Positions 33,808-43,378 of a DNA stretch of 64,000 nucleotides are shown in pieces (position 1 is the stretch's first letter; each line of letters opens with the position of its first letter). This DNA comes from Bacillus sp. HNG. GTDB lineage: Bacteria; Bacillota; Bacilli; Bacillales; Bacillaceae_L. Below the pieces are notes generated by a model. The model ran no database searches and was not told where the DNA came from. It worked only from the letters and a program-made list of their open reading frames with translations. Location: the NCBI RefSeq assembly GCF_003400205.1, contig NZ_QUQV01000001.1:1-64000 (forward strand). Reading direction: 5' to 3'. The translations under genes were made by a program, and so were the position numbers.

Positions 33808-33859
33808 CTTAAAGTCCAATTTACGACAGAGTATCGTAAGAAAGACCTATATGTATGAT
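33808..33859 (+). promoter_or_regulatory. Weak copy of the cluster operator with a -10 box
   Basis: CTTAAAGTC (33808-33816) and then GAC at 33825-33827 keep the 11-bp half-site spacing of the operator found upstream of the other cluster genes, but the TTGTC part is missing. TATGAT at 33854-33859 could be the -10. TACGA/TCGTA (33822-33838) forms a further inverted repeat. Confidence 0.38.
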
Positions 33860-33901
33860 GAATATAGTTAAGTAGAATCAAAATAAGGAAGGGTTATTAG
33901 A

Positions 33902-33946
33902 ATGTTAGTTTTTGATAGTAACGAAAGGTATGTAAACGCTTCCTGA
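33902..33946 (+). CDS. Possible 14-codon leader peptide
   Basis: ATG 33902 lies behind AAGGAAGGG and encodes only MLVFDSNERYVNAS. Its last codons overlap the cre-like box. Another AAAGGAGG (33954-33961) follows without a usable start codon. It may be a leader or the scar of a lost gene. Confidence 0.3.
   Translation: MLVFDSNERYVNAS
33931..33944 (+). promoter_or_regulatory. cre-like CcpA box
   Basis: TGTAAACGCTTCCT matches the cre consensus at 13 of 14 positions, 63 bp before the first beta-propeller gene. Binding there, inside the transcribed leader, would repress by roadblock. Confidence 0.58.
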
Positions 33947-34006
33947 AAATGAGAAAGGAGGTTAAATAAAGTTTCACATCTAAACAATTTAAGGGAGGTT
34001 TGTTGT

Positions 34007-37000
34007 TTGAGCAATAGAAAGATGAAAAAAACAATCATGCTCACATTTTGTTTTACTCTTTTATTCAGTTTAATCGCTCCTTATATTAGTTCTGGAACAA
34101 TCATGGTTTCTGCAGAAACAGGACCAAGCGTGGTACGAAATGGAGGTTTTGAAGAAGTTGTGATCCCTGGGTGGAGTCTAGTTACGAACAACCCTTCAAC
34201 AAGTATCGCTATCAGTAATGATCGTGCGAATACCGGTACACATAGCTTGCATTTTATAGATTCAAATTCAAATAATCCAGGCGGGAACTTGCAAGTGACA
34301 AGTGAGAAAATAGCCGTTAATCCTGGCGAGTCCTATACTGCAAAAGCGCATGTGAATGTTGTTAAACAATCCCATAGTATTGGATACGAGGTTCATTATT
34401 TTAATACTGAAAATCAAAAGGTTGGAAGTGCAACGTTCATAAATTTTCAATCAACAGTTTTAGGAACGAATCAATGGACTGAAATCAAGGTGCCTTTTAC
34501 CGTTCCAGAAGGTGCTACCCAAGTTGAGCTTCGATTCAATTCAGGTCATCCATCTAATACTGAAGCGTACTTTGATGATGTTAAAATTGTGAAGGATTCT
34601 GATTCAACAGAAATTTTACCAGTAAACGAATCATTTGAAGAAGAAGTTGTATTTCCTGGATGGAGCCGCGTAACAAATAACCCGTCCACGAGTTTTGCAT
34701 TTAGTTCAGAGAAAGCACATACAGGAAATAAGAGTTTATATTTTAAAGATGAAAATAACAACAATCCAGGTGGTAATTTACAGGTAACAAGTGATAAGAT
34801 TCCTGTTACCACAGGAGGGTCATATATTGCGAAAGCATATGTGAATGTTGTCAGTCAATCCCATAGTATTGGTTATGAGGTTCACTTTTTTAACGATGAA
34901 GGACAAAAGGTTGACAATGCTACTTTTATTAACTTTAGTGCTGCTGTTTTAGGAACTGATAAGTGGACTGAAATTGAAGTCCCATTTGACGTTCCAGAAG
35001 GTGCGACACAGGTTGAACTACGTTTCAATTCAGGTCATCCTTCAATCACGGAAGCCTATTTTGATGATGTAACGCTTGAAAATCTCTCCACTGAAGAACC
35101 TCCAGTTGACGATATACATACAGATGTTGTTAATCCTGGCTTTGAAGAAGCAGTCGTTGATGGAAACATTCCTGGGTGGACATCAGAATTTGAAGGTCCT
35201 GGTATTCAAGTAAGTACAGAGAGAGCTCGGTCAGGAGTGCAAAGTGTACATTTACATGATACTACTGATAAAGCAGGTGTGAGTGTTTTGAGTGATAAAA
35301 TAGCAGTTGAAGCCGGTGCATCCTATTTATTGACTGTCTATTCAAACGTTGTAAGTCAGTCGCATAACGTTGTGACCGAAATCCGTTATTTTGATGCAAA
35401 TAATAAGAGCATAACTCAGCATCGGGAATTGAATGGTAACTTACCAAAAAATGAATGGAAAGATTTAAAAGTTTTTAGTGTAGCCCCGGATAATGCAGCA
35501 TACGCAAGACTCGCTTTCTATTCTGGCGGGATTAGTTTTACAGAGGTTTATTTTGACGATGTTTCCTTTGAAAAAGTGACGGAAGATGGCCAATTTGATC
35601 GTGAATATGGAGCACCTATTAATCTAGGTGAGATGGTTCATGTTCAATTAGGACAAGCAGGCGCAATTCAGGAAAATAGTTTAGGTGAAAATGAAGTATA
35701 TTATCATTCTAATGGTGCCCCTGGAACGTTTTCTGTCCTAGATGCCGAGACAGGGGAACTCAAGTTTTCTAAAGTGATTGACAATACAGAAGCTGTGTGG
35801 GCAATTACGATTGGCCCAGATAAAAATGTGTATTTTGCTAGTACTTCTGATGGAAAACTATACCGATATGTACCAGAATTAAAAGAAGTCCAAGAATTAG
35901 GAGCCAATCCTTCTGCAGCTTGGGTATGGGATTTAGAAGCGACAGAGGATGGTAAAATTTATGGTGCTACCTATCCAGGTGCAGGTGTATTTGAATATGA
36001 CATTAATACAGGTGAATTTAAAGATTTTGGTAGTGTCACAGATCAAGATTATGCACGTGGACTAGCTGTAGATGGGGATTATATCTACGTAGGAATTGGC
36101 ACAATGAAGCATCTGTATAAAATCAATCGACATACAGGTGAGAAAGAGGAGCTTATTCTTGAAGGGCATTCAGGTGAGAACGGATTCATTCAGGATGTTT
36201 GGGTTGTGAATGGGAAACTTCTTGTAGCCGTTTCAACCATTAATATGATTGTCGTTGACCCTGAGACGATGGAAGTAGAGGGTTCGTTCCAATTTAGTAA
36301 TATGATTTCTGAACCGGACCCTTCAGAGCCTAACATGATTTACTATAAAAATGGCACACAATTATACAAATATGACCTAAATACAAATGTAGAAACGTTG
36401 ATTGAAGGACTTCCAATTCTACCAGATACTCCTCGAGTTAAGGATATGGCATGGATTACGTTATCTACTGGGGATACAGTCTTGGCGTTTGTTACACAAT
36501 ATGGTGAATACATGTTATACAATCCAAAAACAAATGAACTGAACTTTGTCGCATTAGATCTTGCAGCAACAGCTGTAGCCATCCAGTCTCTTGATACGGG
36601 TCCAGATGGAAAACTATATATGGGCGGATATCAACGTGGTATGAGTGTGTATAATCCTTTCACTGACGAGATTGAAGTAAATATTTCCTCGTTTGCTCAA
36701 CCAGAGGGAATCGGATTTTTGAATGACAAAGTTTATTTTGGTACCTATGTGGGTGCCATTATGTACAGCTATGACCCTAATCAGCCAGTGGATCTAAATA
36801 GTAATCCACATCTTGAATACGACATTAAAGATGAACAAGATCGTCCTTTTGTGATTACATCAGGTGATAACAAACTATTTGTTGGAACAGTCCCTGATTA
36901 TGGTGTATTAGGTGGGGCTTTAGCCATCTATGATGAGGATACAGGTGAATGGTTCCAACAACGAAATGTTGTTCAGGATCAAAGTATTATTAGTTTAGCT

Positions 37001-37897
37001 TATCATGACGGTAAGTTATTTGGAGGTACTTCAGTATGGGGTGGTTTAGGAATTAACCCAAAAGCAACGGAAGCGAAGATTTTTGTATGGGATGTTGAAA
37101 AAGGTGAGAAAATTGCAGAATTCACACCTGAGATACCGGGAATAGACGTTACACCTCGTATGATTGGTGACTTATCATTTGGTCCTGATGGATACCTATG
37201 GGGTGCTGTTGAAGGAACTATTTTTAAAATGGATCCAGAAACCTATGAAGTTGTTGACAGCAAAGTGATTCGACCAAGTTTATATAATAGTAGTAAATGG
37301 TACCCATATCAACTGGAGTGGGGACCAGACGGGATGCTATATACAACCTTGTCTCGTAAACTAATTGCGATTGACCCTGAAACATTAGATTACAAAGTTC
37401 TTGTCGAAGATTTTATGAACAGTATGACTGTAGGCATTGATGGAAGCATCTATTATGCGTTAGGCAGTGAGCTACATAAAATTGCTGTTCCTGAAACGGA
37501 TGCAACCTTAAAATCCATCACGATTGATGGGGAGGAGCTTGAAGGTTTTCAATCTGGTACTACTATTTATACGTTAAATGGTGAACAAACTGAAAATATC
37601 GTGGCAGAGGCTACTCAAGTGGGGGCAACTGTAGAAATCGTGCATTTAACTGATAAAGCAGAAATTATTGTGACCGGTAAAGATGGAAAATCAACTCTAT
37701 TGTATACAATCGTTTGGACGGATGAACCATCCGAACCCGAAGAGCCGGGTAAGCCAGGAAAACCGGATAAACCGGGAAAACCCGATAAACCAGGAAAACC
37801 CGATAAACCAGGAAAACCGGATAAACCAGGAAAACCCGATAAACCAGGAAAGCCGATTAACCCAGGCAAACCAGACAAGTCAGGTAAACAAGAGTAA
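34007..37897 (+). CDS. Secreted beta-propeller protein with three carbohydrate-binding-like modules (P1)
   Basis: 1296 residues from a TTG 8 bp after AAGGGAGG. The signal peptide ends near VSA-ET (residue 36). Three jelly-roll modules of about 155 residues follow (about 40-195, 200-357, 370-525), each opening with an N-GFEE, PGW pattern and closing with AYFDDV, as in CBM4/9/22-like domains. The first two are near copies. A beta-propeller covers about 530-1165, with the motifs shared by all four paralogues: DYARGL, QDRPF, PDYGVLGGAL, QSIISLAYHDG and GGTSVWGGLGI. Then comes a cadherin-like strand domain (1168-1243) and a tail of PGKPDK repeats. The role is inferred as binding or degrading an external glycan. 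No catalytic family is certain. A cre-like box precedes it. Confidence 0.85.
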   Translation: MSNRKMKKTIMLTFCFTLLFSLIAPYISSGTIMVSAETGPSVVRNGGFEEVVIPGWSLVTNNPSTSIAISNDRANTGTHSLHFIDSNSNNPGGNLQVTSEKIAVNPGESYTAKAHVNVVKQSHSIGYEVHYFNTENQKVGSATFINFQSTVLGTNQWTEIKVPFTVPEGATQVELRFNSGHPSNTEAYFDDVKIVKDSDSTEILPVNESFEEEVVFPGWSRVTNNPSTSFAFSSEKAHTGNKSLYFKDENNNNPGGNLQVTSDKIPVTTGGSYIAKAYVNVVSQSHSIGYEVHFFNDEGQKVDNATFINFSAAVLGTDKWTEIEVPFDVPEGATQVELRFNSGHPSITEAYFDDVTLENLSTEEPPVDDIHTDVVNPGFEEAVVDGNIPGWTSEFEGPGIQVSTERARSGVQSVHLHDTTDKAGVSVLSDKIAVEAGASYLLTVYSNVVSQSHNVVTEIRYFDANNKSITQHRELNGNLPKNEWKDLKVFSVAPDNAAYARLAFYSGGISFTEVYFDDVSFEKVTEDGQFDREYGAPINLGEMVHVQLGQAGAIQENSLGENEVYYHSNGAPGTFSVLDAETGELKFSKVIDNTEAVWAITIGPDKNVYFASTSDGKLYRYVPELKEVQELGANPSAAWVWDLEATEDGKIYGATYPGAGVFEYDINTGEFKDFGSVTDQDYARGLAVDGDYIYVGIGTMKHLYKINRHTGEKEELILEGHSGENGFIQDVWVVNGKLLVAVSTINMIVVDPETMEVEGSFQFSNMISEPDPSEPNMIYYKNGTQLYKYDLNTNVETLIEGLPILPDTPRVKDMAWITLSTGDTVLAFVTQYGEYMLYNPKTNELNFVALDLAATAVAIQSLDTGPDGKLYMGGYQRGMSVYNPFTDEIEVNISSFAQPEGIGFLNDKVYFGTYVGAIMYSYDPNQPVDLNSNPHLEYDIKDEQDRPFVITSGDNKLFVGTVPDYGVLGGALAIYDEDTGEWFQQRNVVQDQSIISLAYHDGKLFGGTSVWGGLGINPKATEAKIFVWDVEKGEKIAEFTPEIPGIDVTPRMIGDLSFGPDGYLWGAVEGTIFKMDPETYEVVDSKVIRPSLYNSSKWYPYQLEWGPDGMLYTTLSRKLIAIDPETLDYKVLVEDFMNSMTVGIDGSIYYALGSELHKIAVPETDATLKSITIDGEELEGFQSGTTIYTLNGEQTENIVAEATQVGATVEIVHLTDKAEIIVTGKDGKSTLLYTIVWTDEPSEPEEPGKPGKPDKPGKPDKPGKPDKPGKPDKPGKPDKPGKPINPGKPDKSGKQE
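37750..37890 (+). repeat. 18-bp tandem repeat coding the PGKPDK tail
   Basis: About seven degenerate copies of an 18-bp unit encode the hexapeptide KPDKPG (the last copies vary to KPINPG and KPDKSG). The product is a stiff, basic, Pro-rich C-terminal tail, possibly crossing or binding the negatively charged wall. The number of copies is likely to vary between strains. Confidence 0.85.
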
Positions 37898-37919
37898 TCA
37901 TCACAATATGGACTAATCA

Positions 37920-37957
37920 AAAATGGTCTTCTGCTGACGCAGAGGACCATTTTTTTG
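37920..37957. terminator. Bidirectional terminator
   Basis: AAATGGTCTTCTGC and GCAGAGGACCATTT form a long stem between two convergent genes, with an A run on one side and a T run on the other. Confidence 0.88.
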
Positions 37958-37960
37958 CTA

Positions 37961-40900
37961 TTATTTTTTGATTGCTTCCTCAATAGAAGCAACGTTATTG
38001 AGTAATGTAATTTTGATTTCGCCCTCAATGTTACTATTGTTTAGATGCTTTCGGAAATCCTCAAGATGTTTTAGTGCTTGATCTTTCTTCCCTTTTTGGT
38101 AATGCTGTTCAGATTGTGCTAATCGGTTGCTTAGTTGTTGTGCCACTGAATGTGGAATACTTTCTGCTTTTTCGAGCTCGTTGATTTGCTTTGTTAATGT
38201 TTCACTTGTAACATCAACAGTTACGACAAGCGTATTTGTTTTGATTTCTTCCCCATTATATGCGACGGTTGCATAAATCTCTGTTGTTCCTGCATTTTTC
38301 CCGAGAATTTTAACACCCTCAATGGTAGCAACATCAGGATTTGAGTTGATCCACTCTATTTGAGCTCCTGCTAAATTGATTGTATTTCCATTTACGAGTG
38401 TAACGGTTAAATCAATGTTTTGCTCCGTACCTTGTAGCATTGATTCACTTTCGACAGTTACTGTTCCATTTTCAAGTGGAACAGGTAGTTGATACAAGTT
38501 ATGGTCAAATGAATAGTAAATATTTCCTTCCTTATCTACATCCATCAAATTGACATTACCATTAACCAACTGTTTACTTTTCATTGTTTCTGGATCGATA
38601 ACAGTTAGTGTACGAGCAGCTGTTGTGTATAGGAAACCTTGGTTATCCCAGCGAATGAAAAATGGTCGCCATTGGCTTCCTCGGTTTACACCTTTATAAA
38701 GTTGCGTACTTTTTACAATTTCACGATTATCTGGATTCATCGCGAAGATAACTGTGTTATAAGCGCCAGCCTTATCTAGTCCCCATGCAACACCCCAGAC
38801 GTTTCCATCAGGTCCAACGGACAGTTCGCCGATCATTTCAGGTTTTTCTAAACCTGTCACTTTGAGGTCGAATACTTCATGTTGACCCGTTGCCACATCA
38901 TATTCGAACATTTTCGCTTTGGGTTCAGTTGGGTCAATGCCAAGACCGCCCGATATCGTGGAGCCACCAAATACTGTTCCGTTAAGATAAGCTAATCCGA
39001 TGATACTTTGATTTTTAATGATATTCCGAATGGTTTTCCACTTATTCGTTTTCGAGTCATAAATCGTAAGTGCTCCACCTAATCTTCCATAATCAGAAAT
39101 GGTTCCCACAAAGAGCTTGTTATCACCAGATGTAAACGTAAAAGGTCTACTTTGATCATCCTCGATGTCTTGTACTAACTCGGGATTTTCGCCGTTTTTA
39201 CCACCAGAGAAGGTAAAAGGGCGGTTTGGATCATATTTGTAAATTTTAGCTCCACCATATGTTCCAAGATAGACATCACCATTTAGAAACCCAATTCCTT
39301 CAATTTGGTGAGGATCCCGTTCTTGTAGGATGTATTTATCAATCGCCGTATCAAAGACTCCAAAAGAACCTTGATACCCACCCATATAAATCTTTTCATC
39401 TTCACCAATTTCTAAGCTTTGCATTAACAAACCTTGCATATCCACTTCTGGGTAACTGACCTTTACAGTATGTGTAGTAGGGTCAAAAATTGAGTATTCG
39501 ATCTGATGATGTAAAATAGCCAACACATCTTTACCGCTTTCATCCTTTATCCAACGCATCGCTTTTGCAGGAGTAGCAGGCAGCTGTACCGTTGGTTCTA
39601 CCTTAGCTGTCTTATGTGTAGTCATATCGTAGGTCCATAATTGTTGTGTATTTTTATTAATGTAGTAAAGAATATTTTCATCATATGGAGCAGGGGATGA
39701 AATGAGCCCATCAAAAGTATGCTCATCCTGCCAATCCATGGTATTCACTTCTTCACCCGTTGACTTGTCAATCGTTACTAATGAAGTTCCATATGCAACA
39801 AAAATAAAATTACCATATTCCCAAATATTCGATATAGATGTGGATGTACCTGTAATTGGTAGATTAATCTCAGTTCTTTCACCCGTTGCAAGATCCATCT
39901 TCATTAAATAAGCGGTTGTACCCATTCCGACATATAGACTATCTTCCGTAATTCCAAGTCCGCGTGCATATTGTTGACCTTCATAAAAAGTTCCTAAATC
40001 TGTAAATTGAGCAGATTCAATATCATATTCGAATACTTTCGCATTTGGATAGGTTGCTCCGTATATTTTTCCATCGTGAGAAGCTTCTAACTGCCAAACC
40101 CAATTGTCTGAAGGATTCTTCCCGAGTTGCTCTAAACGTTTTTCCTTCACTACATATCTGTATAAAATTCCATTATAGGTTCCAGCAAAATACACATTTC
40201 CATCCGCACCTACAACCATTGCCCAAACGACATCACTTCCTGGGAGGTTTTCAGAGAATATTTTTTCACCCGTTTTAGCATCAGCTGCATAAAACGTTGC
40301 AGGTGAACCATTCGTAGCATAGTAGAGTTCACCATCTCCAATCGCTACTCCTTGAGATTTTGCAGCCAACGCGGCTGGACCGTGATTAATAGGTTTACCA
40401 TATTTAATAGGGAAGTCTAAAATATTTGATTCTTTCTCAAAAAATCTAACATCATCATAATACCCTTTCATAGTGGATGTAGATGATTGATAGATAAAGA
40501 TTTTAACTCCTTTTGCACCAGTGGGGGCAGTTGCTTCAATATCTACGGATTGCCATTTATTGAACTCAGAAACATCAAAATACTTTGCAGAGTTTGATAT
40601 AATAGTACCGTTTTCATCGGTCCAGCGAAGCCAAATCCCTGGTTTTCCAGTTAATTCTTCAACATACAGATTGGCTGTTAATTTATATTGATTACCTTCC
40701 GTGATACCAATTTCTTGGCTGAATAAGCCAACTACTCCGTTATTATCGATAGCTAGACTTTGGTTTCCAGTATTTACAACTTTATTCGAAATACTCATTC
40801 CGGTCTTAAAGCCTCCCGTCCAATACACCCATGATGGCAAATCTGCCTCGGATGTAGGTTTTGCTTCAAAATCCCCGTTCTCGACACTTAATTCTTTCCA

Positions 40901-41008
40901 ATTATCTTCAGCAGCTACGGAACTCGTTTGTTGAACATAGGGAAGAGTGGAGAAGACGAGTATTGTGGCCAGTAAAACGATAGAAAAAAGTCTCATTTTT
41001 TCTTTCAA
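37961..41008 (-). CDS. Secreted beta-propeller protein with FIMAH-like C-terminus (P2)
   Basis: 1015 residues from a TTG 8 bp after AGGAGG. Signal peptide ends near VAA-ED (residue 33). One jelly-roll module (about 38-190) ends GYYDDVRFF. The propeller (about 195-840) has YARGLGITEDSLYVGMGT, SRPFTFTSGDNKLFVGT, SDYGRLGGALTIYD, NQSIIGLAYLNG and GGLGI. A bacterial Ig-like domain follows (about 855-935, PDVATIEGVKILGKNAGTTE). The last 75 residues are helical (LSNRLAQSEQHYQKGKKDQA, then LKHLEDFRKHLNN), matching the FIMAH domain seen at the end of many Firmicute surface proteins. It is downstream of P3 with 104 bp between, and a perfect hairpin lies in that gap. The function is inferred from the paralogues and the sugar-use neighbours. 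Confidence 0.85.
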   Translation of the reverse strand: MKEKMRLFSIVLLATILVFSTLPYVQQTSSVAAEDNWKELSVENGDFEAKPTSEADLPSWVYWTGGFKTGMSISNKVVNTGNQSLAIDNNGVVGLFSQEIGITEGNQYKLTANLYVEELTGKPGIWLRWTDENGTIISNSAKYFDVSEFNKWQSVDIEATAPTGAKGVKIFIYQSSTSTMKGYYDDVRFFEKESNILDFPIKYGKPINHGPAALAAKSQGVAIGDGELYYATNGSPATFYAADAKTGEKIFSENLPGSDVVWAMVVGADGNVYFAGTYNGILYRYVVKEKRLEQLGKNPSDNWVWQLEASHDGKIYGATYPNAKVFEYDIESAQFTDLGTFYEGQQYARGLGITEDSLYVGMGTTAYLMKMDLATGERTEINLPITGTSTSISNIWEYGNFIFVAYGTSLVTIDKSTGEEVNTMDWQDEHTFDGLISSPAPYDENILYYINKNTQQLWTYDMTTHKTAKVEPTVQLPATPAKAMRWIKDESGKDVLAILHHQIEYSIFDPTTHTVKVSYPEVDMQGLLMQSLEIGEDEKIYMGGYQGSFGVFDTAIDKYILQERDPHQIEGIGFLNGDVYLGTYGGAKIYKYDPNRPFTFSGGKNGENPELVQDIEDDQSRPFTFTSGDNKLFVGTISDYGRLGGALTIYDSKTNKWKTIRNIIKNQSIIGLAYLNGTVFGGSTISGGLGIDPTEPKAKMFEYDVATGQHEVFDLKVTGLEKPEMIGELSVGPDGNVWGVAWGLDKAGAYNTVIFAMNPDNREIVKSTQLYKGVNRGSQWRPFFIRWDNQGFLYTTAARTLTVIDPETMKSKQLVNGNVNLMDVDKEGNIYYSFDHNLYQLPVPLENGTVTVESESMLQGTEQNIDLTVTLVNGNTINLAGAQIEWINSNPDVATIEGVKILGKNAGTTEIYATVAYNGEEIKTNTLVVTVDVTSETLTKQINELEKAESIPHSVAQQLSNRLAQSEQHYQKGKKDQALKHLEDFRKHLNNSNIEGEIKITLLNNVASIEEAIKK

Positions 41009-41037
41009 TTCCTATTCCTCCTGGATTCGTCATTATT

Positions 41038-41069
41038 TCTGACAGGTAAAACGAATTTTACCTGTCAGA
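41038..41069 (-). other. Perfect hairpin between two propeller genes
   Basis: TCTGACAGGTAAAA and TTTTACCTGTCAGA form an uninterrupted 14-bp stem with a CGAA tetraloop. On the minus strand it lies 43 bp after the P3 stop and 29 bp before the P2 start. No U run follows, so it is more likely an mRNA processing or stability element, or an operator, than a terminator. Confidence 0.72.
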
Positions 41070-41112
41070 TTTGATAAGAGGTGATAGCAGAGAAATGTAT
41101 CTCGCTATTAAT

Positions 41113-43092
41113 CTATCTTTCGTATTGATATAGCTTGGTACCTCTAGCAAAATAGATATTGCCATCTGGATCCATTGCAAATAGTTTGGTATCTTCTGCT
41201 AACACTTCATGTTCCAATGTATCCGGGTTGATTTTCACTATATCTCCTCGAACTTGACCATATAAATAACCATCATCAAATTGTAAAAAACCTTCCCGCC
41301 ATAAATGACTAATTGAGTCCCAATTCACTTGATACAGTTCCTTTGTCTCAACAACCTGATTTGTTGTTGTGTCGAATTTAAATAAGATGCCAGAAGTCAG
41401 CCCCCAAAGGTTTCCATCATCATCAAAGGTTAGGGCTGATATGGCTTTTTCACCGGGAACTGGAATGGTTTCAAATTGCTTTTCACCTGTATGCATATTA
41501 TAGACAAACAATTTCGCTTCATTTTCTGTAGGAGTAATACCTAGTCCACCCCAAACAGAAGTCCCACCATATAGAAGCCCGTCCTTATAAGCTAATGAAA
41601 TTACACTTTGATTTTCAACAATATTCCGATGGAAGGTATAATCATTTGTAGATGGATTAAATATCGTTAATGCACCACCAAGCTGTCCATAATCAGGAAC
41701 TGTTCCAATTGCCAATAGATCACCAGCTGATTCTAAAGCGAAGGGGCGATCCTGTCCCTCTGATTTTATGCTGAAATGTTCAACTGGATTAATACCCATT
41801 TCATAGCTTTCGGTAGGATTGTAGGAATATAAGAACCCACCTGGATAAATTCCCATATATAATCTATTTTGATGGGTAATCATTCCTTCGATTTGTCCTA
41901 GCCCTTTATTCTCCGTTACTTGACCCGTTGTAAAATCATATTCAGCAAGCCCACCAGACAAATATCCCCCAACAAAAATATTACCGTTAGGTCCTTGAGT
42001 AAGGGATTGGATACTAACTGGTTGACCACTCAATTGACCTTGTAAAATTTGTTGATTTCCCGTGATTGGATTGTAGTGACGAATTTTACCATCCCAAGCA
42101 ATTGAAACCAGTGTCTTACCTGGAAACTTACTATTTTCAAATTTTGCCCAACCGAAATCTCTAGCAGAAAATAGGTTGTTGAAACCAGTCGGTGTTAGTT
42201 TTAATGAGTTTAAATCGTAGGAATACAACTCTTCATTTTTGATAAAATAAACCAAATTACCAGGACCCGGTTCGGAAACATCAAGTCCATTTGCACCATC
42301 AATTTCATCGATGATTTTCATTGTTTTCAAATCGAAAACGAGTATTGTATTACTAGAACCGGTTGCCCGAGCAAACATCGTATTGCGAATTACGTCAATA
42401 TCATAGATATAGGTCTGTTTCGCATACTTTTCAGGTAGTGTAATCTCTACTTTATCACCAGTATGTATATCTACTTCGACAAGGTTTGCTCCTTGAGTTC
42501 CAAGCCCTACATAAAGTTTGTCTTTATAAATATCAAGACCCCTGGCGTATTGTTGTCCTTCTTTGACTTGGCCATAATCACGAAATTTCTTAGTTGAGGG
42601 ATCGTATTGAAAGACTTTGCCGCTTGGAAAGGTTCCGCCATAAATACGACCATCCTCATCTGACTTAATGCGCCAAATAAAAGATTCACCTGGTATTGGA
42701 TTTCCTAGATTCTCTACATGATTAGCACCTGGAACATACTTAAACAATGAGGCACTAGAGTACGTTCCGATATAAACATTTCCCATGGGATCAACTGTGA
42801 CACCCCATGCACCACTTGCTCCATCAAGCGGAAAACTCGCAACGCGTTCTCCAGTTTGGGCATCTAGTACATTAAACACAGCAGGGGAGCTATTAGCGAC
42901 CGCGTATACCCAATCTTCACCATTTGGACCTTTTCCATAATCAGCAGCGGGAACGGAAACGGAATTAAGCACCGTGCCAATCTCACGAATATTGTTATCT
43001 GCCGCAGATGTATGATGGCTACCAAATACACTTGAAAATAATGAGAAGACTAGAACTGAAATGACATAATAAGATAAAGTTTTGCTTTTCAT
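41113..43092 (-). CDS. Secreted beta-propeller protein, propeller only (P3)
   Basis: 659 residues. Signal peptide ends near TSA-AD (about residue 31). The mature protein is essentially the propeller alone, so it defines the minimal shared unit. Motifs: QQYARGLDIYKDKLYVGLGT, GQDRPFALESAGD, PDYGQLGGALTIF, NQSVISLAYKDG, GGTSVWGGLGI. Repeated blades follow the pattern NVYIGTY-x-x-LFKY or IYGGTF-x-x-VFQYD. ATG lies behind GGAAGG. It is the first gene of a minus-strand unit with P2. The 375 bp upstream, shared with divergent P4, hold half-sites of the cluster operator and a CTCACTT palindrome. Confidence 0.85.
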   Translation of the reverse strand: MKSKTLSYYVISVLVFSLFSSVFGSHHTSAADNNIREIGTVLNSVSVPAADYGKGPNGEDWVYAVANSSPAVFNVLDAQTGERVASFPLDGASGAWGVTVDPMGNVYIGTYSSASLFKYVPGANHVENLGNPIPGESFIWRIKSDEDGRIYGGTFPSGKVFQYDPSTKKFRDYGQVKEGQQYARGLDIYKDKLYVGLGTQGANLVEVDIHTGDKVEITLPEKYAKQTYIYDIDVIRNTMFARATGSSNTILVFDLKTMKIIDEIDGANGLDVSEPGPGNLVYFIKNEELYSYDLNSLKLTPTGFNNLFSARDFGWAKFENSKFPGKTLVSIAWDGKIRHYNPITGNQQILQGQLSGQPVSIQSLTQGPNGNIFVGGYLSGGLAEYDFTTGQVTENKGLGQIEGMITHQNRLYMGIYPGGFLYSYNPTESYEMGINPVEHFSIKSEGQDRPFALESAGDLLAIGTVPDYGQLGGALTIFNPSTNDYTFHRNIVENQSVISLAYKDGLLYGGTSVWGGLGITPTENEAKLFVYNMHTGEKQFETIPVPGEKAISALTFDDDGNLWGLTSGILFKFDTTTNQVVETKELYQVNWDSISHLWREGFLQFDDGYLYGQVRGDIVKINPDTLEHEVLAEDTKLFAMDPDGNIYFARGTKLYQYER

Positions 43093-43211
43093 TGCTTACC
43101 TTCCTTTCACGTTTTTAGGTAGGGTAGAGAGACTTGAAGTTGAACGTTGTGGTACGAACACTATTTTGAAACCGCATACAAAATACTTCCAAACACCTCC
43201 ATTTTTATCTA

Positions 43212-43230
43212 CTCACTTTAATTAAGTGAG
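43212..43230. promoter_or_regulatory. Palindrome in the P3/P4 divergent region
   Basis: CTCACTT and AAGTGAG form a 7-bp inverted repeat around TAATT. On the minus strand a TTGTC, preceded by TTAATAGTC, lies directly before it (43231-43249), resembling the second half of the cluster operator. TTTTAAAGAC lies further up (about 43288-43297). P3 may thus have a diverged operator. Confidence 0.38.
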
Positions 43231-43378
43231 CGACAAAGACTATTAAAAATTTTCTGATTTCAATTAAAGGATAATGAAAGAATTTAGTCTTTAAAATGAC
43301 GATAAAGAATTTAGGTCTATAGTAGGAGGGGGTTAGAACCTTGTTATCATACGAAAGACGGGTTTCAATATGTGCGCA

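Noticed and set aside
37740-37890. CRISPR-like repeat array
   Set aside because: The 18-bp units are contiguous, without spacers, and code for a hexapeptide repeat in frame.
37615-38028. 137-codon minus-strand frame opposite the PGKPDK repeats
   Set aside because: Its collagen-like GLPGLSGFP text is only the mirror of the 18-bp repeat, and it spans a terminator.
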